A stretch of DNA of 64,000 nt from Homalodisca vitripennis (GCF_021130785.1 NW_025777958.1:62001-126000); one strand, 5' to 3'; shown: positions 38,764 through 46,841, counted from the stretch's first letter. Made by a program: numbers and translations. Notes: generated by a model from the letters alone, not told the origin.

Positions 38764-39345
38764 TTGTGTCTTTGGTGTAGTGTTGTTAGTGTGCGTGTTT
38801 GCGCTATGGGGAATCACATCACATTCAACTTCTACGGTGTCTATTGTTTAGAGACTTGGCCCTGCACTGCTACTGTCCAACCAAGTTAATGGCTAGGAGC
38901 TGTAATTCGGGTCTTAGACTCTGGAATTTTTTTGTTCCCAAGTCTCATTTTTCTTTGGTAACTACTGTGTAGAAGTTGATGGAGAGATACAATTAGGGAA
39001 TTTGTGTCGGGTGTTTTGTAAGTGTAATGTTGTATTAATGAATGATGTGAATGATGAATGTAATGAACGAATTAAGGAAGAGAAGGAATGTACGAATTAA
39101 GGAAGAGAAGGAATTAAGGAATGAAGTGGAAAGGTGAGGAAGCAAATGGCGCGCCAACCACAGTTGTCATTACTCGGCTTGTTCTATAGTCATTACACTA
39201 TGGCCACTCGTGTAAAGACTTGTCCCCAACCACTGAACGACAACCATGTCTTCCTCAATAAAAAGCGCGCCTGAAGCTCTGGGATTTGAACCCAGAACCT
39301 CAGGCTTTGAAGGCAAGCGTCTTACCAACTGAGCTACGGAGAGTC
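38764..39345 (-). mobile_element. tRNA-derived SINE-like insertion
   Basis: On the minus strand the element starts near 39343 with a tRNA-like head: A box TAGCTCAGTTGG (39336-39325) and B box GGTTCAAATCC (39292-39282), separated by 32 nt, exactly as in a tRNA gene. T-stem CTGGG/CCCAG pairs, but the acceptor arms do not, so it is not a functional tRNA. A GC-richer unrelated body follows, ending in simple GAATGA-type repeats near 39040-39060 and a tandem GAATTAAGGAAGAGAAGGAA at 39070-39115. It interrupts the otherwise compact Polinton. Exact 3' end and target duplication were not resolved. Confidence 0.65.
39282..39336 (-). promoter_or_regulatory. Internal RNA polymerase III promoter (A and B boxes)
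   Basis: A box TAGCTCAGTTGG and B box GGTTCAAATCC match the consensus. They belong to the SINE head above. Confidence 0.7.
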
Positions 39346-39354
39346 TCGAAAGTT

Positions 39355-39905
39355 ATAAGCTATATCTCTGCTATATAAGTTGTTCAATTAGGAGTGCTAG
39401 TTTACAAATTTATTAATAATTTTATATTTCAAAAACCACTCAACCGATTTTAATGAAATTTGGTACACATATAGTAAATACTTAACTCTTTCGACTTAAC
39501 TTATCCATAAGGGTGAAATCATCCCCTATTTCTTAATATTCATAAAAAAATAAAAAAAATTATCAGAAAAATCTGAAACTTCAAAAACAAGCGAGTTCAA
39601 CTTAAAATTTCATGAAAATAACAAAATTTTCAAAAACTACCCCAATCATCCCTTATCTTAAAACTCTTATATCTCGAGAACTATTGGAGCTTTTTTGCTG
39701 AAATTTGGTATATAGGATCAGTAAATATTAAAGTATTTTTTAAAATCATAACTTCCGGTCCAACCCTTAAGATGACCTTGGAATAGTTTTTTGTTAATAT
39801 CATCCCCATTTTTTTAGATATTCTTTTGAAATTAAAAATGAATACTTATATCAATGTCTTTAACAATTCTGTAAAGTTGTAGAATTATCCAATGAATAAT
39901 ATAGA
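39355..39905. repeat. Second inserted repeat inside the Polinton
   Basis: Non-coding. AAAAACCACTCAACCGATTT, then TAATGAAATTTGGTACACAT is repeated as CTGAAATTTGGTATATAGGA near 39700. The phrase pattern is typical of dispersed insect repeats of uncertain class. Not part of the Polinton gene plan. Confidence 0.5.
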
Positions 39906-39930
39906 CAATAAGACGATTTTTTCAAAAATT

Positions 39931-41124
39931 TTACTGAATTTCTCTAATATCGTTCTTAATCACATCATAGGCTAAAAATTTCTCAGAGACAACAACAACA
40001 TAACAAATCGCGTTTGTAACAGCTTTTTGAAAATCCATATTGATAATTATATCGTTCTTTGAACCAGAAATATTTGTCAAACTCTTTGTTGTATCAATGA
40101 CATAAATAGGTCTATTCGCTAAAAATTCTTTAGGATTGTAATACATTTCCTTATTATTACAGTAAACTTTCTTAAAATCTTGATACATCTGATACATGAT
40201 TCTGAAAAGACCTCCGGAAATGTTTAAATTTTGTAATTCATCTGGATAATAAGAACCGTTCAATTTTACTCTGATATTTTTTACATCCAAACTATCAAAC
40301 TTTGAAGGATTTTTTTCTTGATTATTCTGTCTATCTGTTTGAAAACCTATGATAACGAACTTGGGATTGAAGATATTTCTATAAATATTTGTGATATCGA
40401 ACGAATACGTTGTTCCGGAAATACCTTTTTGTTCAATACATTGCCAATCTAGAAAATTAAACATAATGTTTTGACTTTTTGTAATTTCATCAATCAACCT
40501 TATTTTACTCGTGATTTTATAATCAATCATTGGAACTCTAATAAAAAAATCTGTAATTGTTATTTTTCCATCAACAGGCATAACATTTCCAGTTGCAGTC
40601 TTCAGAATCACATCATCGTCTTCTGCTCTTATAAAACTTAGATAAAATCCTCCTTTATAGATCGGAATAGTAACATTTTCAAAAAATCCTAATCCAAAAT
40701 GAGATAAATTTCCAGCTGCTTCAAAAACACCAAATTTAAAATCTGATTCAAAGCCATTAGAAGTTTGAGAAATAACATCACTTTTTGAATACGAAATAGT
40801 TCCTTTAATTGTGCTTAATTGGCCACAGTTTTCGACTTCTTCTATCAATTTATTGTGTTTTCTTACTTCAATCTTAGAAAATAAAAACGGTATAAAATTA
40901 TCGATTAATCTAACATTATCAGTTCCAAGATATGCTTGACCATCTTGTTTTGTTAAAGTTCCAGAAATATAAAACTGGAAGTTAGACGAGCAAAAGTTAT
41001 CTCCAAAATCAATATTAAACTCAGTTCTTTTATTCGGTTCATTCAAATGTTGTTTACTAATTGGATAGAAATTTTTAAACTCCGCCCTTTCAATATCACT
41101 AGCATATTTTCTGTAGTCCGCCAT
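39931..41124 (-). CDS. MCP: Major capsid protein, double jelly-roll (hexon-like)
   Basis: 397 residues, at the short end for Polinton MCPs, starting at ATG in TCTTATTAAATGG. It forms the main icosahedral shell. No catalytic motif is expected; identification rests on order and pattern. The N-terminus is FYPISKQHLNEPNKRTEFN. The middle is rich in beta-strand segments with aromatic ends, and IEVRKHNKLIEEV is followed by a G-rich loop. Near the C-terminus, PIYVIDTTKSLTN then NDIIINMDFQKAVTNAICYV ends VVSEKFLAYDV; this layout (I-x-V-D, D-I-x-I, then A-Y/C-x-V-x-S-E/D) is typical of Polinton/adintovirus MCPs. Intact. It stands in a virion-gene cluster with protease, PLA2 protein and ATPase. Confidence 0.85.
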   Translation of the reverse strand: MADYRKYASDIERAEFKNFYPISKQHLNEPNKRTEFNIDFGDNFCSSNFQFYISGTLTKQDGQAYLGTDNVRLIDNFIPFLFSKIEVRKHNKLIEEVENCGQLSTIKGTISYSKSDVISQTSNGFESDFKFGVFEAAGNLSHFGLGFFENVTIPIYKGGFYLSFIRAEDDDVILKTATGNVMPVDGKITITDFFIRVPMIDYKITSKIRLIDEITKSQNIMFNFLDWQCIEQKGISGTTYSFDITNIYRNIFNPKFVIIGFQTDRQNNQEKNPSKFDSLDVKNIRVKLNGSYYPDELQNLNISGGLFRIMYQMYQDFKKVYCNNKEMYYNPKEFLANRPIYVIDTTKSLTNISGSKNDIIINMDFQKAVTNAICYVVVVSEKFLAYDVIKNDIREIQ

Positions 41125-41142
41125 TTAATAAGAGAAAATTTA
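41125..41142 (-). promoter_or_regulatory. Start-proximal motif of MCP
   Basis: Minus strand: AAATTTTCTCTTATTAAATG into MCP. The central base block is TCTTA instead of TCTA. Confidence 0.55.
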
Positions 41143-41245
41143 GAAATTTTAAACATCATGTATCATTTTTTCATCGATCTAATGTACGTTTTTATAAGAA
41201 AAGATATAAATTTTAGTAAAATAATTAAAAATATTAGAGTCATTT

Positions 41246-41644
41246 TTAATGATCTACTTCGTCATATTCAGGATTCTCTTCCTTAAATTTTGCGATCTCG
41301 GTCACATATTTCAATAAAATCTGCACAGGATAGTAACCGCTATCTATAATATTGTTCCAATCAACTGTATCTTTATTTTCATCCAAAAACTTTATACTCA
41401 AGTGTTGATAGAGACAAAGAACAGACATATGATCTTTTAATTGATAATGTATATTTTCTTGAATGAACTCTGATGATAAAGTTTGATATTTAGCAATGTT
41501 ATACCAATTCAATTTGTTTACGTATAATCTCATCATATCTTCGGATAATTCATATTTTTGAGAAATGTCATCCCAATGTTCTTTTTTCAAATCTCTTTCG
41601 TGTTGCATGATAAAAAGATCGAAAGCACTGTAATGTTCCGCCAT
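41246..41644 (-). CDS. W/Y-Q-LS-FI repeat protein
   Basis: 132 residues, intact, starting MAEHYSAFDLF. At least two imperfect repeats are visible: LNWYNIAKYQTLSSEFIQEN (about 47-66) and VLCLYQHLSIKFLDENKD followed by VDWNNII (about 76-99). Such W-x2-I-x-K/S-YQ-x-LS-x2-FI units occur in repeat proteins of large DNA viruses of eukaryotes, with unknown function. The same motif occurs in the TIR-encoded protein at 37099-37638. The start is preceded by TTTTTTCTTAATAAAT with a small AGAG insertion before the ATG. The position between MCP and the zinc ribbon gene suggests a virion or late function; this is inference. Confidence 0.75.
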   Translation of the reverse strand: MAEHYSAFDLFIMQHERDLKKEHWDDISQKYELSEDMMRLYVNKLNWYNIAKYQTLSSEFIQENIHYQLKDHMSVLCLYQHLSIKFLDENKDTVDWNNIIDSGYYPVQILLKYVTEIAKFKEENPEYDEVDH

Positions 41645-41672
41645 CTCTATTTATTAAGAAAAAATTTCAAAA

Positions 41673-41816
41673 TCAAGTTTTTATAAATTGGCTCTTTTTT
41701 GAGTTACATTCAGCACATTTTCCAGAAATTCTCTTAACTCCGTTAATGTTTGCATAGTATTTTATATCGTTTGTGGCAGTTTTCTCTTTGCACCTCACAC
41801 AGTATATGAGCGCCAT
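41673..41816 (-). CDS. 47-residue zinc ribbon protein (DUF5679-like)
   Basis: A small gene: ATG at 41814-41816, stop at 41673-41675. The protein reads MALIYCVRCKEKT, then a middle with NGVKRISGKCAECNSKKSQF, so CxxC-x(about 28)-CxxC. The same layout (HCHKCKKKT ... KCSKCKTNKSKF) forms the first 47 residues of the integrase at 48590-49600, so the two are paralogous domains. The start carries TTTTCCTTATATAAATGG. Small zinc ribbons of this kind are common in Polintons and large DNA viruses; role unknown. Confidence 0.8.
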   Translation of the reverse strand: MALIYCVRCKEKTATNDIKYYANINGVKRISGKCAECNSKKSQFIKT

Positions 41817-41834
41817 TTATATAAGGAAAATTAG
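41817..41834 (-). promoter_or_regulatory. Start-proximal motif of zinc ribbon gene
   Basis: Minus strand: AATTTTCCTTATATAAATGG. It overlaps the 3' end of the fibre-like gene. Confidence 0.55.
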
Positions 41835-42586
41835 TCATCGTAACCACCTACTCCATTAAATCTGTTGTCGATGTTTTCAAAAGTTTTATCGACATCTTCT
41901 TTAAATTTATTAAAGTTTTCTTCTAGTTTATTTACTTTATCGAGATATAAAGAGTATCGATCATCTATACTTTTAAGTAATTCATTATTATGTGTTATTT
42001 TCTCATTGAAACGTGTATCAAAATCTTTAAAAAAGTTTACTTCCTCATTGAAATGTGTATAAAAATCTTCCAGAATTTTGTTAATTACTTCACCAACTAA
42101 TACATTAACATCATTTTTATATGTATTAAAGTTTTCTTCTAGTTTATTTACTTTATCAAGTAATTCACCAACATCGTCTACTGATCTTTTACTTCTTTCA
42201 TCAAGTTTTTCATAGACTTCTGTTGTAAAATCTTTAACATGCTGTTTATGATTCTCATAATTTTGTTTTAGTTCATTAAACATTTTAATAGGATCTTCTA
42301 ATTGAATCATTACAACAACATCAAATGGATTAATTCCTTTACTAACACCGCTAATTCTTTTTCCTTTAAAATCTAAGGCATTTTTAACATTCGGATCATG
42401 TAAATCAACAATATCGATGTTTTCTGATAATTTTAGAGGTTTTAAAATTTGTTCTTTAACAACAACATCATGTTTGTCGATACCAGGTCGAACACCGACA
42501 ATTCTTTTCTTATTAGCTAAACTAACATAATTCTTTTCAACTTTGATTGCTTCAGTAATTTCATCAGCTTTTTCGATATGAGACAT
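41831..42586 (-). CDS. Fibre-like coiled-coil protein
   Basis: 251 residues. The N-terminal third holds two related units, KKRIVGVRPGIDKHDVVVKE (about 26-45) and GKRISGVSKGINPFDVVVMI (about 74-93). The K-R-I-x-G/N-V-x(5)-D-V/A-V pattern is the shaft motif of many phage and viral tail fibres (known pattern; attachment role inferred). Residues about 100-245 are a long predicted coiled coil, with KVNKLEENFN occurring twice about 70 residues apart. The ATG at 42584-42586 directly follows the TGA of the upstream gene (TGAATG), and no TCTA motif precedes it, so it is probably co-transcribed with the gene at 42587-42868. Confidence 0.6.
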   Translation of the reverse strand: MSHIEKADEITEAIKVEKNYVSLANKKRIVGVRPGIDKHDVVVKEQILKPLKLSENIDIVDLHDPNVKNALDFKGKRISGVSKGINPFDVVVMIQLEDPIKMFNELKQNYENHKQHVKDFTTEVYEKLDERSKRSVDDVGELLDKVNKLEENFNTYKNDVNVLVGEVINKILEDFYTHFNEEVNFFKDFDTRFNEKITHNNELLKSIDDRYSLYLDKVNKLEENFNKFKEDVDKTFENIDNRFNGVGGYDD

Positions 42587-42868
42587 TCAATTGGTAAATA
42601 ATTTTTTTACACCATCATCAACTTCTTTTTCCAATGTTTTTATTTTATCAGCAACTTCATTTGAACTCATGAAATTTGCAAGTTTGTTATCATATTCTGC
42701 TTTAAAATCTTCAATCTCGACAGCAAACATATCTGAATCTGGAAGGTTTTGTAATAAATTTTCTAACTTGTTATCAAACTCATTTCTCAAACTATCAAAA
42801 TTCAAACTATTATCTACATTTTGAATAATTTGTGTTCCAAACACGTCAAAAATATTTTGTGAATCCAT
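42587..42868 (-). CDS. Small acidic helical protein, unknown
   Basis: 93 residues from MDSQNIFDVF. An earlier non-ATG start is possible, but this ATG carries the ACTTAATAAATATGG motif. The protein is hydrophilic and helical (FDNKLENLLQNL, EYDNKLANFM; an alternating D/E-YDNKL unit appears twice), likely a coiled coil. It overlaps the end of the protease frame by 23 bp, so its start motif lies inside protease coding sequence. It abuts the fibre-like gene. Role may be an adaptor for the fibre, by position only. Confidence 0.65.
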   Translation of the reverse strand: MDSQNIFDVFGTQIIQNVDNSLNFDSLRNEFDNKLENLLQNLPDSDMFAVEIEDFKAEYDNKLANFMSSNEVADKIKTLEKEVDDGVKKLFTN

Positions 42869-43713
42869 ATTTATTAAGTAATAATTTGTTAACAACTTCT
42901 TTAAAATCTTTACCAGTACTCAGTTCATTCAAAACAAAAACACATAAATGACCACAAATTGGGGGATCTTTATAGTCTTGAATCTGAGAATCATTGTAGT
43001 AGACGCTTGATTTTTTCAAATATTTAATCAATTCTATAGGTGGTTTGTCCTCAATTCTTCCATACGAATCAAAATAACATGCATTCTTATCATTTTTATA
43101 ATAACAAATCCAATGCGTTCCACTTCCCATAATCGAGTCTAAATTCACAATTCCACATTCAAATTTCTTAACTTTTTCAGGTAATGTATCTCTCATGAAG
43201 ATTCCTCTAAAATGTTTAATATTTTTGCAGATTTCTTCCAATTCCACGAATGTTAAAGGTTTAAATTTTTTTTTTTCAATGTTTGATTTCACGTAATTCA
43301 AAGTTTTTTCATCTAATCCAGATCCTGTAACATCTTCCAACTCTTTATCTAACCAATTTAAAATGTTTCGAACAATAGGAATCACATCCTTTTTAACGAT
43401 TGGAGCAGCTTTACGAACATAAGGAACAACATTTTTAACAACTGGAATATTTTCTCCAAAATCTAATAAATCTTTCAAAAGTCCACCATTTTTAAGTTCT
43501 TTCAACTGATTATAAGAAAATTCTATTCTGACACCTTTATCGTTTTTCTTATGTTTTTCGAGTTTATTGTATTGTCTATTTGTTAAAAATATCTTATCTT
43601 CGCCATTTTTTTAGTTGATCTATTTTAAATTGAATACTAACGGGTATTTTCTTCTTAAAAGCGGATTTTATTTTTTCTTTCTGATTTTTGCTGAAATTTA
43701 CGTTCACCTCCAT
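42846..43713 (-). pseudogene. PRO: Adenovirus-like cysteine protease with N-terminal extension, frameshifted
   Basis: This maturation protease cleaves virion precursors. The C-terminal 219-codon open part shows the adenain-type order: His in GTHWICYY, Asp in ACYFDSYGR, Gln in SQIQDYKD and Cys in PPICGHLCVF. Before it, residues VVKNVVPYVRKAAPIVKKDV form an amphipathic helix, and DVTGSGLDEKT is a candidate cleavage site that could separate helix and protease. The gene start is the ATG at 43711-43713 with an ACTATATAAATGG motif, encoding MEVNVNFSKNQKEKIKS. An A/T homopolymer (seven T on plus, 43606-43612) then shifts the frame by one base before the open part resumes at GEDKIFLTNRQY. The extension resembles small core or pVI/X-like virion proteins of adintoviruses (inference). 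Confidence 0.8.
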
Positions 43714-43731
43714 TTATATAGTTAAAATTTC
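43714..43731 (-). promoter_or_regulatory. Start-proximal motif of protease gene
   Basis: Minus strand: AAATTTTAACTATATAAATG. Overlaps the last codons of the PLA2 protein gene. Confidence 0.6.
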
Positions 43732-45029
43732 AAGTTCTCTTCGATTCCCATTCCTAGTTTTCTCTTCAAAAACATTGCTCCAGCTGTTGGAAGCGCAACA
43801 AATCTTTCACCTAAACTAGCATCTTTTGATAAAAATCTATCCATTGCCTTATCTTGCAAAACTTTATCTGCGATATGTCTGGAATTTGTGTCTCTATGTT
43901 TTGCATAAAAAATATCGTGTTCCATAGCAGCTTGATCTAATTTATTTATACCAGTATCTCCTCTTTTTAGTCTTTTTTCGAGTTTTGTGCCAGGCCCCAG
44001 ATACTGATAAGTTGGTACGTGTAATTCAAAAGGTAAATTGTTGATAAAATCATTCAAAAGTCCGCTACCTTCAATCATAGATGAACTTATTGCCGGCAAA
44101 ACTCGTTTTAAATATTTAATTCCATCAGGTTTTTCAATCATTTCATCAAGTTTGTTCGAAATAAAATCTTTAATCGCTTTCTTTTCGTTCAAAAAATTGT
44201 TGTTTCCAGCCTTTTCTTGAGCATAAATATAATTAATAATTCCATCGAGTTTTGTCAAATCGTCGATATATCTGTATTCAATCTTATTATCACTGTATTT
44301 TCTCACACCTGATCCTTCGATTCTTTTTTCCCAAATTGGTTTAATCAAATTGAGATATTTTTTACCTTTACTTGACTTTGGTTTCTTAGTTGATGGATCA
44401 TTATTTTTGTAAATTGAATCAGATTTCCATAAAATTTCAGTATACTTTTTCAAGTCTTCTTCAGAATATAAACCGTCTTTTGGAACATCAGTGCCTGTTA
44501 ATAATCTCCATAAACCTTGAGTTCCTTCATATGTTTTTTCATTAATAATGATATCATTATGCTCAAAATTCACGGGCAAATTTCCAATCATAAAACTTTT
44601 CTTTTTTCTGTCCCAATACAAACCAAATTTATCATCCTTTGCTCTAGGAAGAAATTTTTTACCAATTTCACCAATTATTATATCCGTTGTTCCAGGACTT
44701 ATTGGTTCAACTATGGTAGAGTCTTCAATGATTCGAGGTCTAAATGGTGTTGAAGATGGTAATTTTGGCAATTCAAACTCAGATTCTGGTATCGAAATAT
44801 CAGCAAATTGTCGTACAACTGGAACCAAATTCATCAAATTTTGATTATCGCTTAAAACATTTTCAATTTTGCCCTCAACATTTTTTATTGCAGAAGTTAC
44901 AGGTTGATTAATTTTTTGAATAAGTTCTTGTTCTTCTTCATCCATTCGAATCTGTTCTTTAAATTCTTTGATTAATTTCTTTTCGATTTGATCAAGTTTT
45001 TTCGCTTCTTCAGAAGTTACGTTCGCCAT
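43722..45029 (-). CDS. Minor virion protein: DUF8207-like domain plus phospholipase A2 domain
   Basis: 435 residues, intact. Order: acidic coiled-coil N-terminus (1-65); Pro-rich linker (80-115); a domain at about 130-235 (FGLYWDRKKKSFMIGN, NDIIINEKTYEGTQGLW, then K-SSKGKKYLNLIKPIW) that I recognise as DUF8207-like in insect Polinton proteins; a candidate cleavage site RIEGSG (236-241); a linker; a second site MIEGSG (318-323); then a parvovirus-type PLA2 domain with calcium loop YLGPGT (343-348) and catalytic HDIFY (371-375). Cleavage at the second site would free the PLA2 domain during maturation. Such PLA2 domains in parvovirus VP1 breach endosomes; the same role here is inference. Start motif TTTTCCTAAATAAATGG. 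Confidence 0.8.
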   Translation of the reverse strand: MANVTSEEAKKLDQIEKKLIKEFKEQIRMDEEEQELIQKINQPVTSAIKNVEGKIENVLSDNQNLMNLVPVVRQFADISIPESEFELPKLPSSTPFRPRIIEDSTIVEPISPGTTDIIIGEIGKKFLPRAKDDKFGLYWDRKKKSFMIGNLPVNFEHNDIIINEKTYEGTQGLWRLLTGTDVPKDGLYSEEDLKKYTEILWKSDSIYKNNDPSTKKPKSSKGKKYLNLIKPIWEKRIEGSGVRKYSDNKIEYRYIDDLTKLDGIINYIYAQEKAGNNNFLNEKKAIKDFISNKLDEMIEKPDGIKYLKRVLPAISSSMIEGSGLLNDFINNLPFELHVPTYQYLGPGTKLEKRLKRGDTGINKLDQAAMEHDIFYAKHRDTNSRHIADKVLQDKAMDRFLSKDASLGERFVALPTAGAMFLKRKLGMGIEENLKF

Positions 45030-45046
45030 TTATTTAGGAAAATTTT
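45030..45046 (-). promoter_or_regulatory. Start-proximal motif of PLA2 protein gene
   Basis: Minus strand: AAAATTTTCCTAAATAAATG. The minisatellite begins immediately upstream. Confidence 0.55.
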
Positions 45047-45310
45047 GAAACGTGGAACGTGGAAACGTGAACACGGAACGTAAACGTGAACGTGGAACGT
45101 GAAACACGAACGTGAAACACGAACGTGGAACGTGGAAACGTGAACACGAAACGAGAACACGAAACGTGGAACGTAAAACGTGAACGTGAAACGAGAACAC
45201 GAAACGTGGAACGTAAAACGTGAACGTGAAACATGAACGTGAAACATGAACGTGAAACATGAATGTGAACGTGGAACGTGAACGTGGAACGTGAACGTGG
45301 AACGTGAACA
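45047..45310. repeat. AACGTG minisatellite
   Basis: About 27 copies of AACGTG/AACGTA joined as GAACGTGGAACGTGAAAC-type units, with a higher-order repeat of about 45 bp (GAGAACACGAAACGTGGAAC is present twice). Frames through it are open on the minus strand but encode only Phe-His-Val-Ser-Arg repetition and start from no motif, so I do not call a protein. Confidence 0.9.
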
Positions 45311-45386
45311 GATTTACCGTTTTTCTGTTATTTTCATAATGTAAATAAAAATTAAAGATAATATAAAAATAATTGTAACAAATATT

Positions 45387-46064
45387 TTATCGAGACCACT
45401 GAGCAGCATTTATATTAGAAAATTTATTCAGATATTTACCATTTTTAGGCTTCAAAGTTAGATTAATTGTTAAAAATCCGTAGTCTTCCTTCCAAATTTT
45501 ATCACACAACTCAATAAAGTGGTTTAAACTCATATCAGATCCCACATAATTGTTGTAAATCTTTCTCGAATAGTGATCGTCTTGCTTAAAAACACACAAC
45601 ATATTCAAATTATTTCTAATAACTTGTTTATCAACCTTTGAAAAGCATTGAGAAAGATAGATACAAGAGATATTTTTGTGACGAGACATTACGAAATATT
45701 CCTTAATAACGTCTTGATTTTCTAAAATACAATCATCGAAAACGATTAAAGAATTTGGTTTACATTCGCTTAACGGAACTATGTCCTCAGAAGCATTATA
45801 AAAATGTGATATTTTTTTGTTTAAGTTTTTCTCAATATTTTCAAATCTTTCTTGTAATTTTTTATAGGCGTCTTGTTCTAAAGATTTACTAAAAACATAC
45901 AAATTGGAATAAGGAATCAACCTATTGTAGATAAAATTCAATAATAAAGTTGTTTTTCCACATCCACTTGAACCAACAATTAACAATCTGATTGGTTGAT
46001 CTTTCTTATTTTCTTCAAACGTTTGAAGTTTTATCTGATCTTTTTGCTTTAAAAATTTCTCCAT
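45387..46064 (-). CDS. ATPase: Packaging ATPase (A32/FtsK-HerA type)
   Basis: 225 residues, the usual length for a Polinton ATPase. It drives genome packaging into the capsid. Walker A is GSSGCGKTT (31-39), Walker B SLIVFDD (105-111), and the polar residue of sensor 1 is in CIYLSQCF (134-141). RHKNISCIYLSQ matches the poxvirus A32-like signature of this family. The ATG carries AATCTTCTATTTAAATGG. It is divergent from the penton gene, 40 bp away. Intact. Confidence 0.93.
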   Translation of the reverse strand: MEKFLKQKDQIKLQTFEENKKDQPIRLLIVGSSGCGKTTLLLNFIYNRLIPYSNLYVFSKSLEQDAYKKLQERFENIEKNLNKKISHFYNASEDIVPLSECKPNSLIVFDDCILENQDVIKEYFVMSRHKNISCIYLSQCFSKVDKQVIRNNLNMLCVFKQDDHYSRKIYNNYVGSDMSLNHFIELCDKIWKEDYGFLTINLTLKPKNGKYLNKFSNINAAQWSR

Positions 46065-46104
46065 TTAAATAGAAGATTTTCATCTTGAAGCAACGCTTGC
46101 GAAA
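46065..46104. promoter_or_regulatory. 40-bp divergent start region of ATPase and penton
   Basis: The minus side has the TCTATTTAAATGG motif. The plus side (before the penton ATG) does not, reading GCAACGCTTGCGAAAATG, with a short palindrome GCAACGCTTGC, so the two genes may be timed differently. Confidence 0.5.
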
Positions 46105-46839
46105 ATGAAGCTGTTCAAGTTGACTTCAGAAAGCTCTAAATTAGTTTTAAACTTGGAACATCCTATACACTTAGAGGAAGAATCAAATTATTTTATCGGT
46201 TTAAGCGGCTTTTATTCTGATAATTTTGTAATAAATATTAGTGAAAGTTCTCCTTATTGTATAGGATTTAGTGAGAAGAACATAACAAAATACTATGGTT
46301 TAAACAAAGGATATTATACTTTCGATCAAATAAAAAATTCCCTTAAAAATTATCTGAAAACATTCAAACAATCAGATAAATCTTTAAACTTTGACGAAAA
46401 CAAGTTTGAAATGCAAAAAAATTATCTCTCTAATAAAATTCAAATAAAATCACCAGTAAGAATAATGTTTTCAGCAATTATTGTAGATTTGTTAGGGTTT
46501 GTTCAAGAAACTATTGAGCCAAATCAGGTATATTTAGGAAATAAAACGCCAAAATTTAGACCGTTCGATGTAATTGAAGTACATTGTAATCTCGTTGAAC
46601 CTAGTTTTGAAAATCATACCGAACATTTACACAAAGAATCTGAAATTTTGTACACATTTTTCCCAAATGTTGCTTATGGATCAAAAATCAGTGAAAAACC
46701 GAATGAAATCGATTATATTCCAATTAGAAAAAATATTAAAAGAATTCAAAAAATCGTCTTAACTGTTCAAGACTCTGAGGGAAATTTAATAAATAATGAG
46801 AGTAAAACAACAATATATTTAAGATTGTCGAAAGAATGA
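46105..46839 (+). CDS. mCP: Minor capsid protein, single jelly-roll (penton)
   Basis: 244 residues, intact. It would form the pentameric vertices. Features of the Polinton penton family: N-terminal FKLTSESSKLVLNLEHPIHL and NYFIGLSGFYSDN; a long Y-F-D-Q-I-x2-S-L-K helix; and a C-terminal block ILYTFFPNVAYGSKISEKPN, then YIPIRKNIKRIQKIVLTVQD ending in SKTTIYLRL. The F-P-x-V-x2-G-x-K-I-x-E-x-P core with Y-x-P-I and a final R-L is the family signature. It sits next to the ATPase, as in many Polintons. Confidence 0.88.
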   Translation: MKLFKLTSESSKLVLNLEHPIHLEEESNYFIGLSGFYSDNFVINISESSPYCIGFSEKNITKYYGLNKGYYTFDQIKNSLKNYLKTFKQSDKSLNFDENKFEMQKNYLSNKIQIKSPVRIMFSAIIVDLLGFVQETIEPNQVYLGNKTPKFRPFDVIEVHCNLVEPSFENHTEHLHKESEILYTFFPNVAYGSKISEKPNEIDYIPIRKNIKRIQKIVLTVQDSEGNLINNESKTTIYLRLSKE

Positions 46840-46841
46840 TG

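Noticed and set aside
39283..39343. tRNA gene on the minus strand
   Set aside because: A and B boxes and T stem are good, but the acceptor arms do not pair and the anticodon stem is not regular, so it is a SINE head instead of a working tRNA.
45017..45260. Three overlapping Phe-His-Val-Ser-Arg-rich frames
   Set aside because: They are readings of the AACGTG minisatellite in different frames, with no separate start signal.
45047..45310. CRISPR-like array
   Set aside because: Units are contiguous and variable, with no spacers, in a eukaryotic mobile element. It is a minisatellite.
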